Assembly (NCBI RefSeq): GCF_937927635.1
Contig: NZ_CALBRW010000017.1
Location: forward strand, 186,001-250,000
Source of the DNA: an uncultured Microbacterium sp.
Lineage (GTDB): Bacteria > Actinomycetota > Actinomycetes > Actinomycetales > Microbacteriaceae
Reading direction: 5' to 3'
Length of the DNA stretch: 64,000 bases
Position numbers and translations under genes: made by a program. Below are positions 49,547-56,498 of the stretch, in pieces; the stretch's first letter is position 1, and every line of letters begins with the position of its first letter. The notes under the pieces were generated by a model, which ran no database searches, was not told the origin of the DNA, and saw nothing but the letters and a program-made list of their open reading frames with translations.

Positions 49547-49735
49547 TCAGTCGTCTGCGGGGTCCGACAGGCGCGCCTCCTGCTGGCGGTACGCCTCACC
49601 GAGGATGCCGGTGAACTCCGAGATGCGCGCGTCGATGTCGGCGAAGATCTCCTGACCCCGAGGGTCCTTGTTCATGAAGTGCGCGGCGACGAAACCGCCG
49701 ATCACACCGATCAGGAACCAGAGCAGATTCTTCAT
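49547..49735 (-). CDS. Small conserved membrane protein (62 residues)
   Basis: One N-terminal membrane segment, LLWFLIGVIGGFVAAHFMN, followed by a charged amphipathic helix (IFADIDARISEFTGILGEAYRQQEARL). It sits between rpsD and alaS in the same direction. The segment and position recall small actinobacterial envelope proteins of unknown role found next to alaS. No enzymatic motif is visible. Confidence 0.75.
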   Translation of the reverse strand: MKNLLWFLIGVIGGFVAAHFMNKDPRGQEIFADIDARISEFTGILGEAYRQQEARLSDPADD

Positions 49736-49750
49736 TCCGCCATCCTACGA

Positions 49751-49784
49751 CGAGAGGCGCCGGGGAATCCCCCGACGCCTCTCG
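49751..49784 (-). terminator. Terminator downstream of rpsD
   Basis: 9-bp stem cgagaggcg / cgcctctcg extended by a cgggg/cccc(c)g pair past one mismatch, with an aat loop, 14 bases past the rpsD stop. Confidence 0.75.
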
Positions 49785-49797
49785 CACGGATGCTGTA

Positions 49798-50427
49798 TCA
49801 GCGAGCCGCGTAGTACTCGACGACCAGCTGCACCTCACAGGTCACGGGGACCTCGACGCGCTTCGGACGACGGACCAGACGGGCCTGCAGCTTGTCCAGC
49901 TCGACCTCGAGGTAGCCGGGAACCGGGGGCAGGACCTCGGCGTGACCGCCGGCGGCTGCGACCTGGAAGGGCTCGAGAGCCTCCGACTTGGCCTTGACGT
50001 GGATGAGCTGACCCGGCTTCACGCGGAAGGACGGGCGGTCGACGAGCTGACCGTCGACCAGGATGTGACGGTGCACGACCAGCTGACGGGCCTGCGCGGT
50101 GGTGCGGGCGAAGCCGGCACGCAGCACGAGGGCGTCGAGACGCATCTCGAGCAGCTCGACCAGGTTCTCACCGGTCAGGCCGTCCTTGCGGCGGGCCTCG
50201 TTGAACGCGATGCGCAGCTGCTTCTCGCGGATGCCGTACTGCTCGCGCAGACGCTGCTTCTCGCGCAGACGGACGGCGTAGTCGCTGTCGGCCTTGCGCT
50301 TGGTGCGGCCGTGCTCACCGGGAGCGTAGGGACGCTTCTCGAGGTAGCGGGCGGCCTTCGGGGTGAGCGGGATGCCCAGCGCGCGGCTGAGGCGGACCTT
50401 GCGGCGGTCCTGAGACTTCGTGACCAC
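49798..50427 (-). CDS. rpsD: 30S ribosomal protein S4
   Basis: 209 residues. N-terminal RKVRLSRALGIPLTPKAARYLEKRPYAPGEHG, then the S4 RNA-binding domain with MRLDALVLRAGFARTTAQARQ and HILVDGQLVDRPSF. The N-terminal zinc cysteines of some S4 proteins are absent (a C-minus form). It binds 16S rRNA early in assembly. It stands alone, not in the alpha operon. GTG at 50427 has AAGGAG 6 bases upstream; an in-frame 48-codon extension is not supported. Confidence 0.97.
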   Translation of the reverse strand: MVTKSQDRRKVRLSRALGIPLTPKAARYLEKRPYAPGEHGRTKRKADSDYAVRLREKQRLREQYGIREKQLRIAFNEARRKDGLTGENLVELLEMRLDALVLRAGFARTTAQARQLVVHRHILVDGQLVDRPSFRVKPGQLIHVKAKSEALEPFQVAAAGGHAEVLPPVPGYLEVELDKLQARLVRRPKRVEVPVTCEVQLVVEYYAAR

Positions 50428-50574
50428 GAAGTGCTCCTTCCATGACGCGGACGTGTCTTTCACGACTCGCGGGCGTATCTCCTCTGCTCCGCCTTTCCGC
50501 CGCGTACGCCGAGGCGCGCCGGGAAGTGCTTCAGGAATGGAGGGATGCCCGAAAACTGGGTTTCGAGCCAATCC

Positions 50575-50580
50575 ATGCTA
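50575..50580 (-). promoter_or_regulatory. Possible -10 of rpsD
   Basis: TAGCAT (minus strand), TAnnnT type, about 150 bases upstream of the rpsD start and just past the rarA stop. It would leave a leader of roughly 140 bases. No -35 is clear. A role for the leader in S4 feedback is possible but not shown. Confidence 0.3.
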
Positions 50581-50599
50581 TCAGACGAGCCCGGGCGTC

Positions 50600-51919
50600 T
50601 CAGCGGTCGCCGAGGATGCGGCGGATGCGCTCGAGCCGCGCGGAGACATCGCGCTCGGCGCCGAGGTTCTTCGGCTCGTAGTAGTGCCGGCCGACGAGCT
50701 CGTCGGGAAGGTACTGCTGCGGCAGGATGCCCGCATCGCTGTCGTGCGGGTAGCGATAGCCCTTGCCGTGGCCGAGCCGCTTCGCACCCGCATAGTGCGC
50801 GTCGCGCAGATGGATGGGCACGCGCCCGAAGCCGCCGCCGCGCACATCGGCGATCGCGGCGTCGATCGCCAGGTATGCGGCGTTCGACTTGGCCGTCGTG
50901 GCGAGGTAGATGGTCGCCTCGGCGAGCGGGATGCGGCCCTCCGGCATGCCGATGAACGCCACGGCATCCGCCGCGGCGGTGGCGATCGACAGCGCCTGCG
51001 GATCCGCCAGACCGATGTCCTCCGCCGCGGAGATGACCAGCCGGCGGGCGATGAAACGCGGGTCCTCCCCCGCCTCGATCATCCGCGCGAGGTAGTGCAC
51101 CGCGGCATCCGGGTCCGACCCGCGGATGGACTTGATGAACGCGCTGATCACGTCGTAGTGCTCGTCGCCCTGGCGGTCGTAGCGCAGCAGCGCACGGTCC
51201 ACGGCCTGAGCGACGTCGTCGGCCGTGATCTCCGCCTCGCCTCCGCGCGACAGCGCGACGGCGGCGGCCGCCTCGAGCCCGGTCAGCGCCCGGCGGGCAT
51301 CCCCGGAGGCCAGCCTGATCAGCGCGGCGCGCGCATCGTCGGCCACCGTGACCGCGCCGGACAGACCGCGCGCATCCGTGATGGCGCGATCGACCAGAAC
51401 GCCGATGTCGTCGTCGGTCAGCGGCTGGAGCGTGAGCAGCAGGGAACGCGACAGCAGCGGTGAGATGACCGAGAACGAGGGGTTCTCGGTGGTCGCGGCG
51501 ATGAGGATCACCCAGCCGTTCTCGACACCCGGGAGCAGGGCGTCCTGCTGCGCCTTCGTGAAGCGGTGGATCTCATCCAGGAACAGGATCGTGGTCTGGC
51601 CGTAGAGGTCCCGCTGGGTGATGGCCTCCTGCATCACCTCGCGTACGTCCTTGACGCCCGCGGTGATCGCGGACAGCTCGACGAACCGTCGACCGGACGA
51701 CCGCGCGATCGCCTGCGCGAGCGTCGTCTTGCCGGTGCCGGGCGGGCCCCACAGGATGATCGACACCGCGCCGGGTGCCTTGGCGTCAGGATCGGCGAGG
51801 GCCACGATGGGAGACCCCGAGCGCAGCAGGTGCGCCTGCCCCGCCACCTCGTCGAGCGAGACCGGCCGCATGCGCACGGCGAGCGGCGTCTGACCCGAGA
51901 GGAGCGGAGCGGAGGTCAT
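50600..51919 (-). CDS. rarA: Replication-associated recombination protein A (MgsA/RarA AAA+ ATPase)
   Basis: 439 residues. Walker A GPPGTGKT at 58-65, Walker B ILFLDEIHRF, sensor 1 AATTENPSF, and the C-terminal tetramer domain (HYDVISAFIKSIRGSDPDAA, YLPDELVGRHYY) are intact. It acts at stalled forks and gaps. It ends just before the rpsD leader. Confidence 0.96.
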   Translation of the reverse strand: MTSAPLLSGQTPLAVRMRPVSLDEVAGQAHLLRSGSPIVALADPDAKAPGAVSIILWGPPGTGKTTLAQAIARSSGRRFVELSAITAGVKDVREVMQEAITQRDLYGQTTILFLDEIHRFTKAQQDALLPGVENGWVILIAATTENPSFSVISPLLSRSLLLTLQPLTDDDIGVLVDRAITDARGLSGAVTVADDARAALIRLASGDARRALTGLEAAAAVALSRGGEAEITADDVAQAVDRALLRYDRQGDEHYDVISAFIKSIRGSDPDAAVHYLARMIEAGEDPRFIARRLVISAAEDIGLADPQALSIATAAADAVAFIGMPEGRIPLAEATIYLATTAKSNAAYLAIDAAIADVRGGGFGRVPIHLRDAHYAGAKRLGHGKGYRYPHDSDAGILPQQYLPDELVGRHYYEPKNLGAERDVSARLERIRRILGDR

Positions 51920-52006
51920 GACTCCAGGCTACTGGGCGGCACCGACAGCGGAGGCGCGCGACTTCACAGCGCGCATGGCGGGAGGTGAGCTCTTCGTTCC
52001 ACTGCC

Positions 52007-52033
52007 GTAACCCCATCCGCCATCCCCTGAAAC
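52007..52033 (+). promoter_or_regulatory. GTAAC-n17-GAAAC pair upstream of the nitrite transporter
   Basis: GTAAC (52007) and GAAAC (52029) are 22 bp apart, the helical phasing of alternate GlnR half-sites, with a degenerate CGCCA between. It lies 60-86 bases before the ATG. Weaker than the site at nirB. Confidence 0.3.
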
Positions 52034-52092
52034 GCGACCCGGCGACGCTGGACCCGAGCGAGCCCGTCGGGCTCCTGTCACTGGAGGTCCTC

Positions 52093-53043
52093 ATGTCCTA
52101 TGTCAAGCCCGCCGAGCTCGTCGAGCGCATGCTCGACGCCGGCGCCAGCAAGATGCAGCTCTCCGCACGCGACACCGTCGTGCGCGCCTTCATGGGCGCG
52201 GCCCTGCTCACGATGGGAGCGGCCTTCGCCGTGACCGTGTCGACGCAGACCGGCCAGCCCCTGCTGGGCGCCCTGCTCTTCCCCGTCGGCTTCGCCATCC
52301 TCTATCTGTTCGGATACGACCTGCTCACCGGCGTGTTCACCCTCGGCCCGTTGGCGGTGATCGCCCGAAGGCCCGGAGCGACCGTACCCGCCATGCTCCG
52401 GAACTGGGGCCTGGTGCTCCTCGGCAACGCGGGCGGCGCAGTCCTCGTCGCGGTGCTCATGGCGCTGTACTTCACGTACTCGTTCTCCTCCGAGCCCAGC
52501 GCCGTCGGGCAGGCGATCAGCGAGATCGGTCACGGCCGCACCGTGGGCTACGCCGAGCACGGCGCGGCCGGCATGCTGACGCTGTTCGTCCGCGGTGTGC
52601 TGTGCAACTGGCTGGTGTCCACCGGCGTCGTACTGGCGATGGCCTCGGACAGCATCACGGGGAAGGTCCTGGGCATGTGGCTGCCCATCATGCTCTTCTT
52701 CTACATGGGCTTCGAGCACTCCGTGGTCAACATGTTCCTGTTCCCCTCCGGCCTGCTGCTCGGGGCGGACTTCACGCTGTGGGACTACCTCATCTGGAAC
52801 GAGTTCCCCACCCTGCTGGGCAACCTCGTGGGCGGTCTGCTGTTCGTCGGACTCCCGCTCTACCTGAGCCACGGCCGCACCCGCCCGCGCACGGCGGGCA
52901 CGTCGGCGCCGCGCACCGTCGCCGCGGTCGAGGTCCCGGCCTCGTCATCCGTCTCCCCCGCCCCGGCGGAGCTCGATTCCGACGCCGGCGCCGAGTCGGT
53001 TCTCGCCGATGTCGAGCGCGAGCGGCAGCCCACGGCGGTCTGA
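52093..53043 (+). CDS. Formate/nitrite transporter (FNT) family protein
   Basis: 316 residues. Six hydrophobic spans, for example FMGAALLTMGAAFAVTV, GALLFPVGFAILYLFGYDLLTG, WGLVLLGNAGGAVLVAVL, GVLCNWLVSTGVVLAMA, IMLFFYMGFEHSVVNMFLF and LGNLVGGLLFVGLPLYL. GFEHSVVNMF is the FNT signature. A charged cytoplasmic tail of about 50 residues follows. Given the convergent nirBD and siroheme genes, nitrite is the likely cargo (NirC type), though formate is not excluded by sequence. ATG at 52093 has GGAGG 6 bases upstream. Confidence 0.92.
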   Translation: MSYVKPAELVERMLDAGASKMQLSARDTVVRAFMGAALLTMGAAFAVTVSTQTGQPLLGALLFPVGFAILYLFGYDLLTGVFTLGPLAVIARRPGATVPAMLRNWGLVLLGNAGGAVLVAVLMALYFTYSFSSEPSAVGQAISEIGHGRTVGYAEHGAAGMLTLFVRGVLCNWLVSTGVVLAMASDSITGKVLGMWLPIMLFFYMGFEHSVVNMFLFPSGLLLGADFTLWDYLIWNEFPTLLGNLVGGLLFVGLPLYLSHGRTRPRTAGTSAPRTVAAVEVPASSSVSPAPAELDSDAGAESVLADVERERQPTAV

Positions 53044-53059
53044 TGACCTGGCGGCTGAG

Positions 53060-53095
53060 GGGCGTGGCGCGGTCGGGAACGACCGCGCCACGCCC
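53060..53095. terminator. Bidirectional terminator between the FNT transporter and the chelatase gene
   Basis: Perfect 16-bp stem (53060-53075 with 53080-53095) and a GGAA loop of the GNRA class. It lies between two convergent stops and can serve both. Confidence 0.88.
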
Positions 53096-53102
53096 TGCGT
53101 GG

Positions 53103-53780
53103 TCAGGCTGTTCGGAAGCGCTCGACGATGACCTGGGCGATACGCGGATCCGCGCCGAGTGGCGCGGAGACCACATCGGCGCCGGCTTCGTGGACGAGGC
53201 CGGCGAAGAAGCCGGGCGCGAGCAGGTGGCTGGCCGCGATCACGCGCCCCGCTCCCTCCAGTCGCGAACCGGCGACGGCATCCGCGATCCGCGGCCGCAT
53301 CGTCGAGACATAGCCGACCGACACCGGGGCGGGGATCAGCGCACGCAGGTGCTCGGCCGCCGTGTCCACATCGACCGCCGCGGCGGGATCGCTCGACCCC
53401 GCCGCAGCGAGCACCACCCGATCGCCGGCGCGCCAGGAACCGCTCACAGCGGCGCGCAGGCGCGTGGCGAGCACGTGCGCGACCAGCGGATGCGATCCCA
53501 ACGGCTCGGTCCGGCGAGCACCGGGATGCCCTGCGATCGCGTCGGCGATGTCGACGGCGGTGTGGTGGCCCGCTGACAGCAGCAGGGGCACCACGACCAG
53601 GTCGTCCTCCGTGCTCTCCTCGACGACGACGTCGCGGATCGCGGGGGTCTGGACGTCGACGAAGGCCTGCACCACCCGCACGCCGGGCAGCAGCTCGCGC
53701 ACCATCTCCACCAGCCGGACGATCGTCGCGCGCCCTGCGCCGGAATCCGTGCCGTGCGAGCAGGCGATCAGAGTGGTCAC
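53103..53780 (-). CDS. Sirohydrochlorin chelatase-like protein (CbiX/SirB family)
   Basis: 225 residues, two CbiX-like halves. LIACSHGTDSGAG carries the metal-site His, and LVVVPLLLSAGHHTAVDI the second His. The second half (LAPGFFAGLVHEAGA) keeps the fold with weaker motifs. It most likely inserts iron into sirohydrochlorin to make siroheme for NirB; cobalt use cannot be excluded but no cobalamin genes are near. GTG start overlaps the hemD stop (GTGA). Last gene of the nir operon. An equivalent gene (Rv0259c) lies near nirBD in M. tuberculosis. Confidence 0.9.
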   Translation of the reverse strand: MTTLIACSHGTDSGAGRATIVRLVEMVRELLPGVRVVQAFVDVQTPAIRDVVVEESTEDDLVVVPLLLSAGHHTAVDIADAIAGHPGARRTEPLGSHPLVAHVLATRLRAAVSGSWRAGDRVVLAAAGSSDPAAAVDVDTAAEHLRALIPAPVSVGYVSTMRPRIADAVAGSRLEGAGRVIAASHLLAPGFFAGLVHEAGADVVSAPLGADPRIAQVIVERFRTA

Positions 53781-54907
53781 GCCGTCTCCGACACGGTCAG
53801 GCGGTATCCGCGCTTGACCACCGTCCTCACGGCATCCGCGCCACCGAGACCATCGCGCAGGCGCGCGATCGCCATCTCCACTGCGTGGGCGCTCTCGCCC
53901 CCGCGCGGAAGCGTTCGCCCCAGCTCCTCACGTGAGAGCACCCGCCCGCGCGCATCGAACAGTGCCCCGAGGATGCTCGCCGACGATGGGGAGAGCGGGG
54001 CGAAACGACCGTCCAGCAGTGCCCCGCCGCTGCGCACCTCGAGTTCCCCCGCCGCGGTCGTGGCGAACGGCGTGCCGCCCGCGGCGAAATGATCGACGAC
54101 GCAGCGCACCAGCGATCCGAGCCTTCCCCGCACGGCCGTCTTCACGTTCAGAGCCGCCTCTGCGAAGGGAGCTGCGGTGATCGGGCCGACGGCCGCCAGC
54201 AGCAGCCGCCCGTTCGCCGCGCGCTCCCGGATGGCACGGATCGCTCCCGCGTCCTCTGCCACGCGGATCCAGGCTGCCGCACCCGGCGCCGAGGTGAACA
54301 GGACAGCGTCGACGGCTCCCGATGCGGCCTGCTGCGCGGAGCGCCGCACCACTTCCGGGTCCGGCGGAGGCCCCCAGCGGTACACGGTGAGCGGCACGAC
54401 GTCGGCGCCGTGCTCGATGAGCAGGGAGTCGAGCCCATCGGCCCCGGCGCCGTGGTGCTGGACGGCGATGCGAAGCCCCTCGACACCGCCCGCGATCAAG
54501 TACTCTGCGACCTCAGCGGACGTCTCGGATGCGGCGACCCACCGCGCCGCGAAGCCGGCCTGCTGGACGGCGCCGTGCGCTTTGGGCCCACGGGCGATGA
54601 AGCGGGCGTCCTGCAGGGCGGTTGATAGGGGCTCGTGCAGTCCGCGCTCGTGCGCCGCGTCCATCCACCCCCGCAGGCCGATGCCGGTGGTGACCACGAC
54701 CACGTCCGGCGGTTCCGCGATGAGCGCGCGCGACCGCTCGATGAGCTGCTCGTCATCGGCGGCATGAAGGATGCTCAGTGCCGGAGCCCGGTACACCGCG
54801 GCTCCGCGGCGCTCGAGCGCCTTGGCCAGGTCGCCCGCGCGCCGGTCGGCGGCGATGACGATCGTGCATCCGGTCAGGGCCTCGTCGGGCAGGGAGGCGG
54901 CCGTCAT
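53777..54907 (-). CDS. Uroporphyrinogen-III synthase fused to a winged-helix DNA-binding domain
   Basis: 376 residues. Residues 1-265 are a HemD fold (GCTIVIAADRRAGDLAKALERRG, VVVVTTGIGLRGW, VDAVLFTSAPGAAAWI). Residues 288-376 are an OmpR/PhoB-type winged helix (PLSPSSASILGALFDARG, VLSREELGRTL, then VVKRGYRLTV). There is no receiver domain. It may make uroporphyrinogen III for siroheme, regulate the nir genes, or both; key HemD residues vary too much to be sure of catalysis. Similar fusions (Rv0260c) lie near nirBD in mycobacteria. Overlaps cobA and the chelatase gene by 4 bases. Confidence 0.9.
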   Translation of the reverse strand: MTAASLPDEALTGCTIVIAADRRAGDLAKALERRGAAVYRAPALSILHAADDEQLIERSRALIAEPPDVVVVTTGIGLRGWMDAAHERGLHEPLSTALQDARFIARGPKAHGAVQQAGFAARWVAASETSAEVAEYLIAGGVEGLRIAVQHHGAGADGLDSLLIEHGADVVPLTVYRWGPPPDPEVVRRSAQQAASGAVDAVLFTSAPGAAAWIRVAEDAGAIRAIRERAANGRLLLAAVGPITAAPFAEAALNVKTAVRGRLGSLVRCVVDHFAAGGTPFATTAAGELEVRSGGALLDGRFAPLSPSSASILGALFDARGRVLSREELGRTLPRGGESAHAVEMAIARLRDGLGGADAVRTVVKRGYRLTVSETA

Positions 54908-56139
54908 GCGAGCGCCACCCGCTGCGACGCGGGGGCGGGCAGAAGCAGATCTGCGCGTGCGACCTCGCCGATCACGATCACCGCGGGGTTGCTGAGGCCG
55001 ATCTCCGCGGCGGCGGTCAGCGCGTGCGCCAGCGTGGTGCGGGTGGTGCGCTGCACTGCGCTGTGCCCGTTCTCGACGAACGCCATCGGACGCTCCCCCG
55101 GGATGCCGCTGCGCACCGCGGCCGAAACGAGCTGCGGGAGCGCGGCGACGCCCATGAGCACGATCGTCGTCACCGCGGGATCGCCCATCGCGGCCAGCGT
55201 CGAAGGCTCGAGTCCGCCCTGGCCGTTGACGACGTGGAAGGCGGCTGCGGTGCCACGGTGGGTGACCGGGATGCCCGCCGCCTGAGGCACAGCGATCGCG
55301 CTGGACACCCCTGGCGTGACCTCGACGGCGACACCGGCGGCGAGGCAGGCCCGCACCTCCTCACCACCGCGGCCGAACACGAACGGATCGCCGCCCTTGA
55401 GGCGGACCACACGATGCCCCGCGAGCGCATGCTCGACGAGGATGCTGTTGATCTCCTCCTGTGGCACCGGATGGGCCCCAGGGCGCTTTCCGACGTCGAT
55501 CACCTGCACACCGGGGTCGAGTTCACGGACGACCTCCTGCGCGGGCCCGAGACGGTCGGTCACGATCACGTCCGCCTCGGCGATGAGGCGCCGGGCACGC
55601 ACCGTCATCAGATCGGCGGGCCCTGGCCCTCCGCCGACGAGATCCACGCGGCCTGCCCCGCCTCGCCGGTTGCGGCGCAGCGGGAGGCGTCCGTTGGCCA
55701 CGAGGTCTGCGATCGCATCCCGGATCGCCATCGTGCGCCTCGGGTCGGCGCCGTGGGTGCTGACGACGCCGAGTGTGACGTCACCCGCCTCCGTCTGAGC
55801 AGTCATCCGCGCTGAGCCGTGCGATCCGTCACCGGCCGCGACGCACAGGATCCGGCGTCGTTCGCAGAGTGCCACGACGCGGCGATCGACGTGCGCATCG
55901 CCGGTCGCGACGTGCACCATCCACACCCCTGCGAGGTCCGCGGCGCGGAACCGTCGCGCCCGCCAGTCCAGCGCATGCGTCCGGACGAGCCGAGCGGCGT
56001 CGGGATCCAGCTCCGGCGCGACGACCCGCACGATGGCGCCCTCATCGACGAACCGACGCAGCCGGCGCGCCGACACGGCGCCTCCCCCGACCAGCAGAAC
56101 GTCGCGCCCGGCAAGTGAGACCCCCAGCATCAGCGTCAT
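54904..56139 (-). CDS. cobA: Uroporphyrinogen-III C-methyltransferase fused to precorrin-2 dehydrogenase
   Basis: 411 residues, a CysG-like order. Residues 1 to about 160 are the NAD-dependent dehydrogenase (DVLLVGGGAVSARRLRRFVDEGA, GLRVVAPEL-like strand). Residues 165-400 are the SAM methyltransferase: DLVGGGPGPADLMTVRA, IVTDRL, RLKGGDPFVFGRGGEE and VTPGVSSAIAVP are the family boxes. Together they take uroporphyrinogen III to sirohydrochlorin. ATG overlaps the nirD stop by 4 bases. The ferrochelatase half of true CysG is supplied by the separate CbiX-like protein. Confidence 0.95.
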   Translation of the reverse strand: MTLMLGVSLAGRDVLLVGGGAVSARRLRRFVDEGAIVRVVAPELDPDAARLVRTHALDWRARRFRAADLAGVWMVHVATGDAHVDRRVVALCERRRILCVAAGDGSHGSARMTAQTEAGDVTLGVVSTHGADPRRTMAIRDAIADLVANGRLPLRRNRRGGAGRVDLVGGGPGPADLMTVRARRLIAEADVIVTDRLGPAQEVVRELDPGVQVIDVGKRPGAHPVPQEEINSILVEHALAGHRVVRLKGGDPFVFGRGGEEVRACLAAGVAVEVTPGVSSAIAVPQAAGIPVTHRGTAAAFHVVNGQGGLEPSTLAAMGDPAVTTIVLMGVAALPQLVSAAVRSGIPGERPMAFVENGHSAVQRTTRTTLAHALTAAAEIGLSNPAVIVIGEVARADLLLPAPASQRVALA

Positions 56140-56498
56140 CCCTGCTCCTCGAAGTCGAGGTAGACGTCATCATCGCGGACGACGACCGGCCAGACCCGCA
56201 AGGACGCCGCAGGCCTGCCCTGCGTCGCCACGCACAGGCCGGTGCGCAGATCGAAGACCTGCTTGTGCATCGGAGAGGCGACCGTGGGCGACTGATCTCT
56301 GGTGCCGACGATGCCGCGGGACATCACGTGCGCTCCGCTGTACGGGTCGAGGTTCGACACGGCGTGCACCGTGCCGTCCGCGAGGAGGAACAGCGCGATC
56401 TGCGTGCTGCCGAGCAGCGCGGCGCGACCGCGTTCCACTTCCAGGTCCCGTATTGAGCACACGCGCACGAGCGTGTCGACGGCTGCTGCGATGGTCAT
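56136..56498 (-). CDS. nirD: Nitrite reductase (NAD(P)H) small subunit
   Basis: 120 residues. A Rieske-like fold (VCSIRDLEVERGRAALL, FLLADGTVHAVSNLDPYSGAHVMSRG, ASPMHKQVFDLRTGLC). As in E. coli NirD the cluster Cys and His are not present in the usual CxH/CxxH pattern, so it probably carries no [2Fe-2S]. It is needed for activity of NirB. ATG at 56498 overlaps the nirB stop (ATGA). Confidence 0.94.
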   Translation of the reverse strand: MTIAAAVDTLVRVCSIRDLEVERGRAALLGSTQIALFLLADGTVHAVSNLDPYSGAHVMSRGIVGTRDQSPTVASPMHKQVFDLRTGLCVATQGRPAASLRVWPVVVRDDDVYLDFEEQG

